The notes beneath the pieces were generated by a model. The model saw only the letters and a program-made list of their open reading frames with translations, was not told where the DNA came from and searched no databases. A program made the position numbers and the translations under genes. Below, one piece after another: positions 34,493 through 42,074 of a stretch of 64,000 bases of DNA. The stretch is from the NCBI RefSeq assembly GCF_001746295.1, contig NZ_MJAH01000011.1, positions 121,187-185,186 of the forward strand, given 5' to 3'. Each line of letters begins with the position of its first letter. Positions within the stretch are counted from its first letter, which is position 1. The DNA comes from Streptomyces sp. LUP47B. Its GTDB lineage: Bacteria; Actinomycetota; Actinomycetes; Streptomycetales; Streptomycetaceae.

Positions 34493-35650
34493 CTACTTGG
34501 CGAGCGCCTGCTGGAGGTCCTCCAGCAGGTCGTCGATGTTCTCGATGCCCACGGAGAGGCGCACGAGGTCGGCGGGGACCTCGAGCGCCGAGCCCGCCAC
34601 GGACGCGTGCGTCATGCGGCCGGGGTGCTCGATCAGCGACTCGACGCCACCGAGGGACTCCCCCAGCGTGAAGATCTTGGCGCGGTTGCAGACCTCGACG
34701 GCCGCTTCCTCGCCGCCCTCCACCCGGAAGGAGACCATGCCGCCGAAGGACCGCATCTGCTTGGCCGCGACCTCGTGCCCGGGGTGCTCCGCCAGGCCCG
34801 GGTAGAGCACCTGCGTCACGCGCGCGTGCCGGGTCAGCATGTCGGCGACCTTCGTGGCGTTCTCGCTGTGCCGGTCCATGCGCACCGACAGCGTCTTGGC
34901 GCCGCGCAGCACCAGCCAGGAGTCGAAGGGCCCGGCGACCGCGCCCATCGCGTTCTGGTGGAACGCCAGTTCCTCGCCCAGTGCCTCGTCGGCGGTGACC
35001 AGGGCGCCGCCCACGACGTCGGAGTGGCCGCCCATGTACTTGGTCAGGGAGTGCACGACGACATCGGCACCGAGCGCCAGCGGCTGCTGGAGGTAGGGCG
35101 TCGCGAAGGTGTTGTCGACGACGAGCTTGGCGCCCGCGTCCCGGGAGACCTGGGCGACGGCGGCGATGTCGGTGATGCCGAGCAGCGGGTTGGAGGGGGT
35201 CTCCACCCACACGACCTTGGTCTTCGGGGTGATCGCGGCCCGTACGGCGGCCGGGTCGCTGGTGTCGGCGACCGACCACTCGACGCCCCAGCGGGCGACG
35301 ACCTTCGCGAAGAGGCGGAACGTGCCGCCGTACGCGTCGTTGGGGATGACCACGTGGTCGCCGGGGCTGAGCAGCGTACGCAGCAGGCAGTCCTCGGCCG
35401 CCAGTCCGGACGCGAACGCGAGGCCCCGGCGGCCGCCTTCGAGGGCGGCGAGGTTCTCCTCGAGGGCGGTGCGGGTCGGGTTGGCGCTGCGGCTGTACTC
35501 GTAACCGCCCCGCAGACCGCCCACGCCGTCCTGCTTGTAGGTCGAGACCTGGTAGATCGGCGGGACCACCGCTCCGGTGACGGGGTCCGCGGTGTTGCCC
35601 GCGTGGATCGCGAGGGTCTCGAAGTGCTGACTGATGTGCCTGTCGCTCAT
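34493..35650 (-). CDS. metB: Cystathionine gamma-synthase
   Basis: This 385-aa Cys/Met-metabolism PLP enzyme has YEYSRSANPTRTALEENLA and the PLP lysine in VVHSLTKYMGGHSDVVGGA. The family core is LVVDNTFATPYLQQPLALG, and ESLGGVESLIEHPGRMTHAS lies near the C-terminus. It joins O-acyl-homoserine and cysteine to cystathionine (MetB). Streptomyces relatives may also act as cystathionine gamma-lyase, so the direction is not certain. ATG 35650 is preceded by CGGAGCCC; longer upstream frames have no ribosome site. The upstream region holds three phased direct repeats. Confidence 0.93.
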   Translation of the reverse strand: MSDRHISQHFETLAIHAGNTADPVTGAVVPPIYQVSTYKQDGVGGLRGGYEYSRSANPTRTALEENLAALEGGRRGLAFASGLAAEDCLLRTLLSPGDHVVIPNDAYGGTFRLFAKVVARWGVEWSVADTSDPAAVRAAITPKTKVVWVETPSNPLLGITDIAAVAQVSRDAGAKLVVDNTFATPYLQQPLALGADVVVHSLTKYMGGHSDVVGGALVTADEALGEELAFHQNAMGAVAGPFDSWLVLRGAKTLSVRMDRHSENATKVADMLTRHARVTQVLYPGLAEHPGHEVAAKQMRSFGGMVSFRVEGGEEAAVEVCNRAKIFTLGESLGGVESLIEHPGRMTHASVAGSALEVPADLVRLSVGIENIDDLLEDLQQALAK

Positions 35651-35719
35651 GGGCTCCGAGAGTAGTCCGCCCGGAGGACCGATGACGGACGACGGGCTCC
35701 GCAAGGCCCCACGGCAGGG

Positions 35720-35795
35720 GTTTCCCCAGGCGTTCGGGCGGTCCGCGGGGAGTTTCCCACAGGACATTCGGGCCGGTCCGGAAGTTTTCCACAGG
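35720..35795. repeat. Three direct repeats phased at 32 bp upstream of metB and the divergent gene
   Basis: GTTTCCCCAGG (35720), GTTTCCCACAGG (35752) and GTTTTCCACAGG (35784) are spaced exactly 32 bp apart. The linkers are also related (TTCGGGCGGTCCG, TTCGGGCCGGTCCG). Thirty-two bp is about three helical turns, so the sites lie on one face of the DNA. They could bind a regulator of either divergent gene. Confidence 0.8.
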
Positions 35796-35844
35796 CCGCC
35801 GAGCGGGTTGGGCAATTGTCGGCGGCGTCTGGAACTCTTGGGGC

Positions 35845-36963
35845 ATGGAGATTCTCTGGGTCCTGATGGCGGCGGTCATGCTGGGCTTCGTGCTGCTTCC
35901 GTTCCTGCGGCGCAGGCGAGGCGGGATCGAACAGGTCCCGGCGGGCCACCCGGACGCCGCGGACCCGGAGGACTACGGCTTCGCGCGGCAGGAGGAGCTG
36001 GACATCCGCATGCCCGGCCCCGACCAGGATCTGCTGGACGTCCTGGACCTGGTGCAGCGCACACAGGACTACAAGGCGGCCTCCCAGCTCCTCGCCGGCA
36101 CCGAGCGGGAGGGCGAGCTGCGCTGGCAGCGCGTGCAGGCCTTCGCCGGAGCCGCCTCGCTGGAGTTGCAGCAGCGTCCGGGCGGGGTCAGCGAGGCGCC
36201 GGGCGGGCAGTGGCTGCGGGTGTGGCGGGCCGAGCAGCCCAAGGACGCGGGCGGCGCGGCCGTGCACGCGGAGTTCCTGGTCCACCAGGCGTGGCGGACC
36301 TCGACGCCGGGCACGGACGAGTTCCGGATCATCATGGAGGAGGCGAAGGTGGCCTGCGGTGAGGCGGCGCTGCTGGCCCCCGGCGATCCGGTCCCGTACA
36401 TCGTCGAGCTCTCCGTGGCGCGCGGAATGGCCTATTCGCAGGCGGAGTTCGAGCAACTGTGGCTGAAGATCCTGGACCGCGCCCCGGCCCACATGGGGGC
36501 GCACCTGGCCGCGCTGCACTACTGGTGCGAGAAGTGGCACGGCTCTCGGGAGCTGGCGTACAGCTTCGCGGAGGCGGCCGCCGCCCGGGCGCCGCGCGGC
36601 TCCCTCCTCGCCGCGATGCCCCTGTTCGCGGTCTTCGAGCACCTGCCCGAGGTGAACCTGGTCAGCGGCTTCTACCGGAGCGAGGTCGTGACCAAGGCGA
36701 TCCACGGCGCGCTGCACGCGGTCCACTCGGCCCGCGCCGACGATCCGATGCTGGCCCACGTCCGCCATCTGCTCGTCTTCTTCCTCGTGCGCGGCGAGCG
36801 CTGGGCGGAGGCGATGAGCCAGCTCGTCCACATCGACGGCCACGTCGGCGCCCTGCCCTGGACACTGTCCGCCGATCCGGCCGCGGAGTTCGCGATATAC
36901 CGGGCACTGGCGGTGGCGGGGTACGAGGCGAACGGCGGCAGTCCGGCGACGCTGACGCAGTGA
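35845..36963 (+). CDS. Conserved membrane-anchored helical-repeat protein
   Basis: This 372-aa protein starts at ATG 35845 with an N-terminal membrane anchor (ILWVLMAAVMLGFVLLPFL) followed by a basic stop (RRRRGG). The remainder is a soluble all-helical domain with TPR-like spacing (LLDVLDLVQRTQDYKAASQL, EEAKVACGEAALLAPGDPVP, HMGAHLAALHYWCEKWHGSR, ARADDPMLAHVRHLLVFFLV). It is similar to streptomycete proteins of unknown function. It is divergent from metB and on the same strand as msrA downstream, 163 bp away. Confidence 0.82.
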   Translation: MEILWVLMAAVMLGFVLLPFLRRRRGGIEQVPAGHPDAADPEDYGFARQEELDIRMPGPDQDLLDVLDLVQRTQDYKAASQLLAGTEREGELRWQRVQAFAGAASLELQQRPGGVSEAPGGQWLRVWRAEQPKDAGGAAVHAEFLVHQAWRTSTPGTDEFRIIMEEAKVACGEAALLAPGDPVPYIVELSVARGMAYSQAEFEQLWLKILDRAPAHMGAHLAALHYWCEKWHGSRELAYSFAEAAAARAPRGSLLAAMPLFAVFEHLPEVNLVSGFYRSEVVTKAIHGALHAVHSARADDPMLAHVRHLLVFFLVRGERWAEAMSQLVHIDGHVGALPWTLSADPAAEFAIYRALAVAGYEANGGSPATLTQ

Positions 36964-37126
36964 CGTCGAGGGTGATCCGGCGCGGCACGTTCGGACTGAC
37001 AGCGGGCTCGGGCCGGCGCCGGGCTCACATCCAGTCCGGGCCAGTCGGAATGCGGCCCCGCACGGAAACGTTCCCGATGCCGACTGCGCATCCCGTGCGA
37101 CGCGCACGAACGAAGGAGCCCACGTC

Positions 37127-37846
37127 ATGCTGTTCGGCCGTACGCCCGTCCTGCCCACCGCCGAGCAGGCGCTGACAGGCCGCCCCGAGCCGATGTTCAC
37201 GGTCCCCGACCGCCACACGGTCCTCCGCACCCCGCTGCTCGGCCCCTACCCCGAGGGCCACCAGATCGCCGACTTCGGCCTGGGCTGCTTCTGGGGCGCC
37301 GAGCGCACGTTCTGGAAGCTCCCGGTGGGTGTGTGGACGACCCTGGTCGGCTACCAGGGCGGCCACACCGAGAACCCCGCGTACGAGGAGGTCTGCTCGG
37401 GTCTCACCGGCCACACGGAAGCGGTCCGCGTGGTCTTCGACCCCGCCCTCATCTCGTACGAGCGCCTCCTGAAGACCTTCTGGGAGTCCCACGACCCGAC
37501 GCAGGGCTTCCGCCAGGGCAACGACGTCGGCACCCAGTACCGCTCGGCGATCTACACCCACACCCCCGCACAGGCAGCCACGGCCGAAGCCTCCCGAGCC
37601 GCCTACCAGCAGGCCCTCACGTCCTCGGGCCACGGCACGATCTCCACGGAGATCCTCCCCGCGAAGGGCTGGCCCTTCTACCCGGCGGAGGGGTACCACC
37701 AGCAGTACCTTTCGGGTAGCAAAAACCCGGGCGGGTACTGCGGGCTGGGCGGGACGGGAGTCAAGCTAAGTACCCCATTCGAGACGAACTGGGGGGCGTC
37801 CTGCCCGACGGGCATCGCCACAGCGCCGGAGGAAACGGGCAAGTAG
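37127..37846 (+). CDS. msrA: Peptide methionine sulfoxide reductase MsrA, with abnormal C-terminus
   Basis: This 239-aa MsrA has the catalytic Cys54 in GLGCFWGAERTFW, then LVGYQGGHTENPAYEEV, GHTEAVRVVFDP, SHDPTQGFRQGNDVGTQYRS and EGYHQQYL. It reduces methionine-S-sulfoxide with resolving cysteines near the C-terminus (GGYCGLGGTGV, SCPTGIA). Here those two cysteines are pushed apart by a 12-residue insert, KLSTPFETNWGA (residues 213-224, nt 37763-37798), and YLSGSKNP replaces the usual YLDKNP. Catalysis should survive, but recycling of the disulfide may be changed. Partial copies of this 3' end lie at about 38511 and 39985. Confidence 0.92.
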   Translation: MLFGRTPVLPTAEQALTGRPEPMFTVPDRHTVLRTPLLGPYPEGHQIADFGLGCFWGAERTFWKLPVGVWTTLVGYQGGHTENPAYEEVCSGLTGHTEAVRVVFDPALISYERLLKTFWESHDPTQGFRQGNDVGTQYRSAIYTHTPAQAATAEASRAAYQQALTSSGHGTISTEILPAKGWPFYPAEGYHQQYLSGSKNPGGYCGLGGTGVKLSTPFETNWGASCPTGIATAPEETGK

Positions 37847-37988
37847 GCGGCGGCGCGGCACTCCGTCTAGCAGGGCGGCTGTGGCACCGACACCTCAGGG
37901 AGTGCAGCGGCAGACTCTCCGCTGCAGCACCAGTCGGCCGTCCTGAGGCTCTTTTCGGTCAGGAAGCCATCCCAGGGCATGAGTTGCC
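37847..37988. other. Junction after msrA
   Basis: No gene is seen. This is the left edge of an accessory patch (37847-40337) that is less GC-rich and rich in stop codons, broken frames and repeated fragments. Confidence 0.4.
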
Positions 37989-38429
37989 ATGCAGCTCGCC
38001 ACGATTCAAGACATGGCAACCTCGGGGGCACGAAGCAGTCGACTTGGCGGGTTGGGACAGTGGTGGGGAGTTCTGGCCGGCGCACTACTGATCGCCGCAT
38101 GGATCAACAAGGCGGCTGGACCTGCGGTGGTGATCACTCTCTCGGCCGCCGTCCTGCTCTGGTGCTTCTTCCAAGCCCCAGTGACGTGCAGTGCCCCCGT
38201 CCGTGGACGCGAGGACGGCTGCCGTAACAACGCAACTGGCCTTCTCATGGGCTGCCACATCCGTCAGCACCGTTGGCAGAAACTCAAGATGCTGATCTTC
38301 CGACGCCAGGTACGTGCCTTCTGTTCAGGGCTGTTCTCGGATGGCAAGGCCACCCTCGTCACCCTCGCGGCTATTGGCAGCTTCCTGTCGGGGCTCGTTG
38401 CCTTCGTTCCCGGTGTAACCGTCAACTGA
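37989..38429 (+). CDS. Hypothetical membrane protein in the accessory patch
   Basis: This 146-aa reading frame starts at ATG 37989. Two hydrophobic stretches occur at about 25-61 (QWWGVLAGALLIAAWINKAA, PAVVITLSAAVLLWCFF) and one near the end (LVTLAAIGSFLSGLVAFVPG). Between them is a Cys/His-rich basic loop (CSAPVRGREDGCRNNATG, GCHIRQHRWQKLKM). The pattern resembles small membrane proteins found on actinomycete integrative elements, but no function is known. Codon bias is weaker than in the core genes. It is not clear that it is expressed. Confidence 0.55.
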   Translation: MQLATIQDMATSGARSSRLGGLGQWWGVLAGALLIAAWINKAAGPAVVITLSAAVLLWCFFQAPVTCSAPVRGREDGCRNNATGLLMGCHIRQHRWQKLKMLIFRRQVRAFCSGLFSDGKATLVTLAAIGSFLSGLVAFVPGVTVN

Positions 38430-38465
38430 TCGTCACACCGGCGAAAGGGCCCGTCAGGTCACACG

Positions 38466-38640
38466 GCAGGTCAAGTTCGGCCGGACGGAGGTGGAGCGGA
38501 GGCGTCACTGGAGACGAACCGGGGCCGTCCTGCTCGATCATCCGAGAGGGACGCTCCCGCCGTGTGGAAGCGGAACCGGATGACCTGGCTCAAGTCCTCG
38601 TTCCTCCCGCGGACGGCAGTCGGCCAGCAACGACGGCTTG
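38466..38640 (+). pseudogene. Fused remnant of msrA 3' end and DUF4291 gene
   Basis: GAGACGAACCGGGGCCGTCC at 38511 matches the insert and tail of msrA at 37781 (GAGACGAACTGGGGGGCGTC). About 30 bp further on, CCGTGTGGAAGCGGAACCGG (from 38561) and the following TCAAGTCCTCGTTCCT match the intact DUF4291 gene at 40452-40498 (CGCGTGGAAGCGCGACAGGA, TCAAGCCGTCGTTCCT). The frame is broken and only about 60 bp of DUF4291 remain. Confidence 0.7.
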
Positions 38641-38670
38641 ATCCATGTCAAGCCTCGCTCACAGACCTTT
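38634..38670. repeat. Hairpin-forming direct repeat, copy 1
   Basis: The copy begins CGGCTTGATCCATGTCAAGC and runs into CACAGACCTTT. It contains the perfect inverted repeat GGCTTGA / TCAAGCC. Copy 2 lies at 39336. Confidence 0.75.
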
Positions 38671-38789
38671 ATCACTGCTGCTCGCCAAGCATCCTTCCTC
38701 CATCCAGGCCTCACTCATCCTAAGTTGAGCACCCTGAGTAGCAGGCCTCCTCCGGCAGTGAGGCAGTCAGCTTGTGGTGTGCTCCGGGT

Positions 38790-38931
38790 CTGCTGCTTGG
38801 ACTTCGGCGAACGTGCCGTAGTCGGTGGAGCGGTTGAGCAGGGTGAAGTCCATGTCGTTGGCGGTGAACCGACTGGTGGGCACGAGCACCGGGTTGAGGC
38901 CTTCTATATGAACTGCTCTTCTGACCTCCGC
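38790..38931 (-). pseudogene. C-terminal protein fragment
   Basis: On the minus strand one frame reads GLNPVLVPTSRFTANDMDFT then LLNRSTDYGTFAEVQAADPE and ends at a stop near 38780, with no start or upstream domain. It looks like the tail of a lost gene. The motif DMDFTLLN recalls the fragment near 6400. Confidence 0.4.
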
Positions 38932-38938
38932 TCACGTC

Positions 38939-39247
38939 TCAGAGCAGGCTCTCGTCCCTGACGACCCAGCCCACACCCAGTTCGCGACGCAGCACGTCCA
39001 ATGTGCTGAGAGCCTGCTGCTTGAACTGTTGGAGTTCCTCGTCGGACCACGGTGACGGATCCGGCGGGTAGTCCCAGTCAATCGACGACTGGTACCACTC
39101 GCTCAACCTGGCCAACTCGGCCCGTGTCTGTGGACTGATCGGGAGGCGCGCCAGATCACATGGGTAGCCGTACGGGCTGTCCATGTCTTCCGGCCACAGA
39201 GGGGTGTTCACGCCGGCCTCGAAGAAGAACCGCAGATAGTGGATCAC
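38939..39247 (-). CDS. Small conserved hypothetical protein
   Basis: This 102-aa protein starts at GTG 39247 (GAGAAAG upstream), reading VIHYLRFFFEAGVNTPLWPE then DLARLPISPQTRAELARLSE and WSDEELQQFKQQALSTLDVL. It has a globular, acidic, Trp/Tyr-rich composition and an intact frame, so it is a credible gene. Similar small proteins are widespread in Streptomyces. No function is known. An immunity-type or accessory-island protein is possible, but this is only a guess from size and context. Confidence 0.65.
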   Translation of the reverse strand: MIHYLRFFFEAGVNTPLWPEDMDSPYGYPCDLARLPISPQTRAELARLSEWYQSSIDWDYPPDPSPWSDEELQQFKQQALSTLDVLRRELGVGWVVRDESLL

Positions 39248-39335
39248 GCCGCACTTTCTCACAGACCTGCCCGTTCCCACCTGGTCAGTCCAGCCCGCCA
39301 GACCGCACCGGCAGCGTGGTTGAGGACTGTGGACG

Positions 39336-39375
39336 CGGCTTGATGACCCATGTCAAGCCACCCTCACAGACCTTT
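39336..39375. repeat. Hairpin-forming direct repeat, copy 2
   Basis: The copy begins CGGCTTGATGACCCATGTCA and runs through CCTCACAGACCTTT. It has the same GGCTTGA / TCAAGCC dyad as copy 1 with a 3-nt longer loop, 702 bp to the right. Confidence 0.75.
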
Positions 39376-39407
39376 TCTCCCTGGTCGGCTGCATGACCAA
39401 CGGATCG

Positions 39408-39930
39408 GAGATCTCTGGGACGGCGCGCGACTATGCTCCGGGGGCCTCGCGCAGTTCACCATGTTCATCAAGGATCCAGCGGCTGCCTGCAGCGTCAGTA
39501 AAGGTCACGACCGGTCGGTTGTTGTCGACATTCACTTTGGGAGCCCCATGGAGGGGACTGGAACCGCGCGGTGTGACCGGCACCCACAATGTTGCACCGG
39601 GACAACGCGGCGGCCGTTCTCAGGCATCTCAGCGGCTTCGAGGATCACCGCTACTCCCGCGTTGTACGCATCACCGAAGCCGAGGCGGGCGGCGGCTCCC
39701 GCCTTGTGGGCGTAGAGCTGGACGCCGACGGAATGCGTCTGGTCGGCGACGTGGCCGGCTTCGACGGCTTGGAGCATGCCTTGCCAACGGCTCTGAGTGA
39801 GGGCGAACCATGCTCGATCTCCCACGCCCACGCCATGATCTCGCCGTGGCCGGCCTCCTGGCCGATGCGGAGTGCGGCGGCCTTGCTGAGGTTCGCGGCC
39901 TCGCGCTGGCCTCAGTCTAGTCGGTCTCAC
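39408..39930 (-). pseudogene. Decayed XRE-type regulator C-terminus and a second protein tail
   Basis: On the minus strand 39830-39660 reads, across two frames, MAWAWEIE then WFALTQSRWQGMLQAVEAGH and ADQTHSVGVQLYAHKAGAAA. I recognise this as the helical C-terminal domain of a common Streptomyces XRE/TPR regulator family. The frame then breaks. Nearer 39540-39408 another frame reads NNRPVVTFTDAAG then RWILDEHGELREAPGA and a stop, the tail of an unrelated hypothetical protein. Neither has a start or an N-terminal domain. Confidence 0.6.
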
Positions 39931-39984
39931 GCGGTGATAGCTGGGCTGGTCAGCGGGCTGGATGAGGTTACTCCGTTCCTACGC

Positions 39985-40125
39985 CGCCGAGTGTTACCAC
40001 CAGCAGTACCTCGACAAGAATCCCCGGCGGGGTACTGCGGGATCGTGGACGGGGATCAGGCTGGGTGACCCGGTCGGGACGAACTGGGGGGGCGTCCTGC
40101 CCGACAGGCCTTACGCCGACTCCTG
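39985..40125 (+). pseudogene. Duplicated msrA 3'-end remnant
   Basis: The sequence encodes YHQQYLDKNP and then, with frameshifts, the msrA tail (GTACTGCGGGAT, then GGGACGAACTGGGGGGGCGT at 40076). It resembles msrA 37685-37810, including part of the 36-bp insert, but keeps the usual YLDKNP instead of YLSGSKNP. It lies about 210 bp before the DUF4291 gene. Confidence 0.8.
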
Positions 40126-40337
40126 CGGACGACTGACCGCTCGCCGATGTCCGCGCTCGGTGATCACCGGGTCGGTGAGTGCAGCTTCAGGAAGCACCTG
40201 CAGTTGATCGCAGTGCGGCCCCCAGGTCCGAGGCACCGGCGGTCCAGATACTCGGTCTTGCCCAACCCTCGCTGTGGCATCTCAAGCGTTCGAAAACCGA
40301 TGGCCGGCAGGGATCAACGGGCCGCACCCTGTACGTC

Positions 40338-40931
40338 ATGGACGAACCGCAACACAGGATCCGCGCGCTGCACACGGCATCGACGATCACCGTCTACCAG
40401 GCGTACGCCCCGGAGATCGGCCTGCCCGCCGTCAAGGAGGGCCGTTTCCCCGCCGCGTGGAAGCGCGACAGGATGACGTGGATCAAGCCGTCGTTCCTGT
40501 GGATGATGTACCGCTGCGGCTGGGGCACCAAAGAGGGGCAGGAGACCGTACTCGCGGTCGAGATCAACCGTGACGGCTTCGAGTGGGCGCTGACCAACGC
40601 CTGCCTGTCGGCCTACGCTCGCGGCACACATGCCGACCGGGCCACCTGGCAGCGTCAGTTGAAACGCGCCCCGGCTCGCGTGCAGTGGGATCCTGAGCGG
40701 GATCTGCAACTCCAGCCCCGGCCGTACCGTTCCCTGCAACTGGGCCTCTCCGGCGAGGCCTCACGACGCTACGCGGACGAGTGGACGATCGCCATCCGCG
40801 ACGTGACCCCACTCGCCCACGAAATTCACGCCCTGGTCAGAGCCGGCGAGTTGGACGCGGCCACCCGGCTGCTGCCCGAGGAACGCCCCTATCCCGTTGA
40901 GGACGAACTTCTTGCCCACCTACGCGAATGA
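40338..40931 (+). CDS. DUF4291 family protein
   Basis: This 197-aa protein starts at ATG 40338. DUF4291 features are RIRALHTASTITVYQAYAPE, FPAAWKRDRMTWIKPSFLWM, MYRCGWGTKEGQETVLAVEI and the RVQWDPERDLQL region. The family is widespread and of unknown function. The conserved Arg/Trp/Lys pattern suggests nucleotide or RNA contact, but this is not established. A degenerate piece of the same gene lies at 38561-38625, so this locus has undergone duplication and loss. Confidence 0.88.
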   Translation: MDEPQHRIRALHTASTITVYQAYAPEIGLPAVKEGRFPAAWKRDRMTWIKPSFLWMMYRCGWGTKEGQETVLAVEINRDGFEWALTNACLSAYARGTHADRATWQRQLKRAPARVQWDPERDLQLQPRPYRSLQLGLSGEASRRYADEWTIAIRDVTPLAHEIHALVRAGELDAATRLLPEERPYPVEDELLAHLRE

Positions 40932-40971
40932 CGGACCGGTGTCTCCTGCCCGATCTGCGGGGCCAAGGCCG

Positions 40972-41310
40972 ATGGCTGAGTCGCTGTCGCCGGAGGTCAC
41001 GGCGACCCTGCGGGCGTTGCTGGCCGGCCCGGATCCGGTAAGTGGCGCCCTGCTGGCCCAGGTTCCTCACACCCGCGTGTCGGGCCGATGTGGCTGCGGC
41101 TGCGCGACGGTCGATCTGGAGGTGGACCGTACAGCGGTCGCTCCTGCGCCGCCGCACGACAATCCGGCTGTGGACGCCGGTTACACCGACCCGCACTCGG
41201 CCGGTGTCATCGTCTGCACCGAGGACGGCTACCTGTCGCTCCTGGAGATCTACTCGGTCTCCGACGAACCGATCTCCACGTGGCCGGACCCCCGCTTCAT
41301 CGAGCGCTGA
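40972..41310 (+). CDS. Small conserved hypothetical protein
   Basis: This 112-aa protein starts at ATG 40972 with CAAGG upstream. It has LSPEVTATLRALLAGPDPVS, a glycine-cysteine cluster (GRCGCGCATVDLEVD) that could bind metal, and a C-terminal beta-rich part (GVIVCTEDGYLSLLEIYSVS, WPDPRFIE). Similar short proteins occur across Streptomyces. Function is not known. It is 40 bp after the DUF4291 gene, on the same strand. Confidence 0.7.
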   Translation: MAESLSPEVTATLRALLAGPDPVSGALLAQVPHTRVSGRCGCGCATVDLEVDRTAVAPAPPHDNPAVDAGYTDPHSAGVIVCTEDGYLSLLEIYSVSDEPISTWPDPRFIER

Positions 41311-41334
41311 GCAACCAAGCACGCACCGCGCCCA

Positions 41335-41365
41335 TTGACCTTGACACCGTGACAAGGCCTTCACT
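41335..41365 (+). promoter_or_regulatory. MerR-type promoter: 19-bp spacer filled by an operator dyad
   Basis: -35 TTGACC (41335-41340), a 19-bp spacer TTGACACCGTGACAAGGCC, and -10 TTCACT (41360-41365). The dyad CCTTGACAC / GTGACAAGG (one mismatch) lies between the two elements. An over-long spacer with a central dyad is the hallmark of MerR-activated promoters, and the MerR gene is the second gene of this unit. Confidence 0.8.
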
Positions 41366-41387
41366 GCTTGCCGAGGAGGTGGTCTCG

Positions 41388-42071
41388 GTGACCATGGCAG
41401 AGCAGGGACAGGGACCGGACGCGAAGCACATGCGGGCGCTTCAGGGGCTGGAGGACCGTCGTTCGTCCGTGCGGCTGCGGGCCGCCCTGGCGGTCGGTAC
41501 GGCGCCGGATGCGCGGTTCGTCGACAAGCTCGTCGAGCGGTGCGCGGTCGAGCCAGAGTTCTTCGTCCGGGACATGCTCACCTGGGCCCTCACCCGCCAC
41601 CCGGTGTCCGTGACGCTCCCCGTGCTGCTCCGCGAGGTCGCCTCGGAGCGTGCGCAGGCGCGGAGCCAGGCATTGCACACGCTGTCCAAGATCGGGGACC
41701 GGCGGGCGTGGCCGGCGATCACCAGGGAGCTTCTGTCCGACGGCGACGAGGAGGTGGCGCGCAGTGCCTGGCGGACCGCGGTCGTGCTGGTGCCGGAAGG
41801 CGGGGAGTCCGGGTTGGCCACGGTACTGGCGACGCAGCTCGGCCGTGGCGAGCGGGAGACGCAGCTGAGTCTCAGCAGGGCGCTGGTCGCACTGGGTGAG
41901 GTCGTGCTGCCGGTGCTGCGTGCCGCGACGACGGCCCCTGACCGACGCGTGCGCACACACGCGCTCGCCACGGAACGGCTGCTGCGCGACCCTGATGCCG
42001 GATTCGAGTTCGCTGTCGAGGAGGCGAAGCGCGTAGTGGCCCTCGGCGGGGACGGCCAGGAGGGACGATAG
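41388..42071 (+). CDS. HEAT-repeat protein cotranscribed with a MerR-HEAT regulator
   Basis: This 227-aa protein starts at GTG 41388, 8 nt after GAGGAGG. It is built of HEAT-like helical pairs from end to end: LEDRRSSVRLRAALAVGTAP, DMLTWALTRHPVSVTLPVLL, SQALHTLSKIGDRRAWPAIT, and DEEVARSAWRTAVVLV. There is no catalytic motif, signal peptide or membrane segment. It stops 3 bp before the merR start. Its repeats resemble those in the C-terminal half of that regulator, so the two may interact or compete for the same partner (inference). Confidence 0.8.
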   Translation: MTMAEQGQGPDAKHMRALQGLEDRRSSVRLRAALAVGTAPDARFVDKLVERCAVEPEFFVRDMLTWALTRHPVSVTLPVLLREVASERAQARSQALHTLSKIGDRRAWPAITRELLSDGDEEVARSAWRTAVVLVPEGGESGLATVLATQLGRGERETQLSLSRALVALGEVVLPVLRAATTAPDRRVRTHALATERLLRDPDAGFEFAVEEAKRVVALGGDGQEGR

Positions 42072-42074
42072 GGC

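Noticed and set aside
35784..35795. Possible DnaA box / replication-related site (TTTTCCACA)
   Set aside because: Only one of the three phased copies is close to the DnaA consensus, and no dnaA, dnaN or AT-rich unwinding region is near. Kept only as a repeat.
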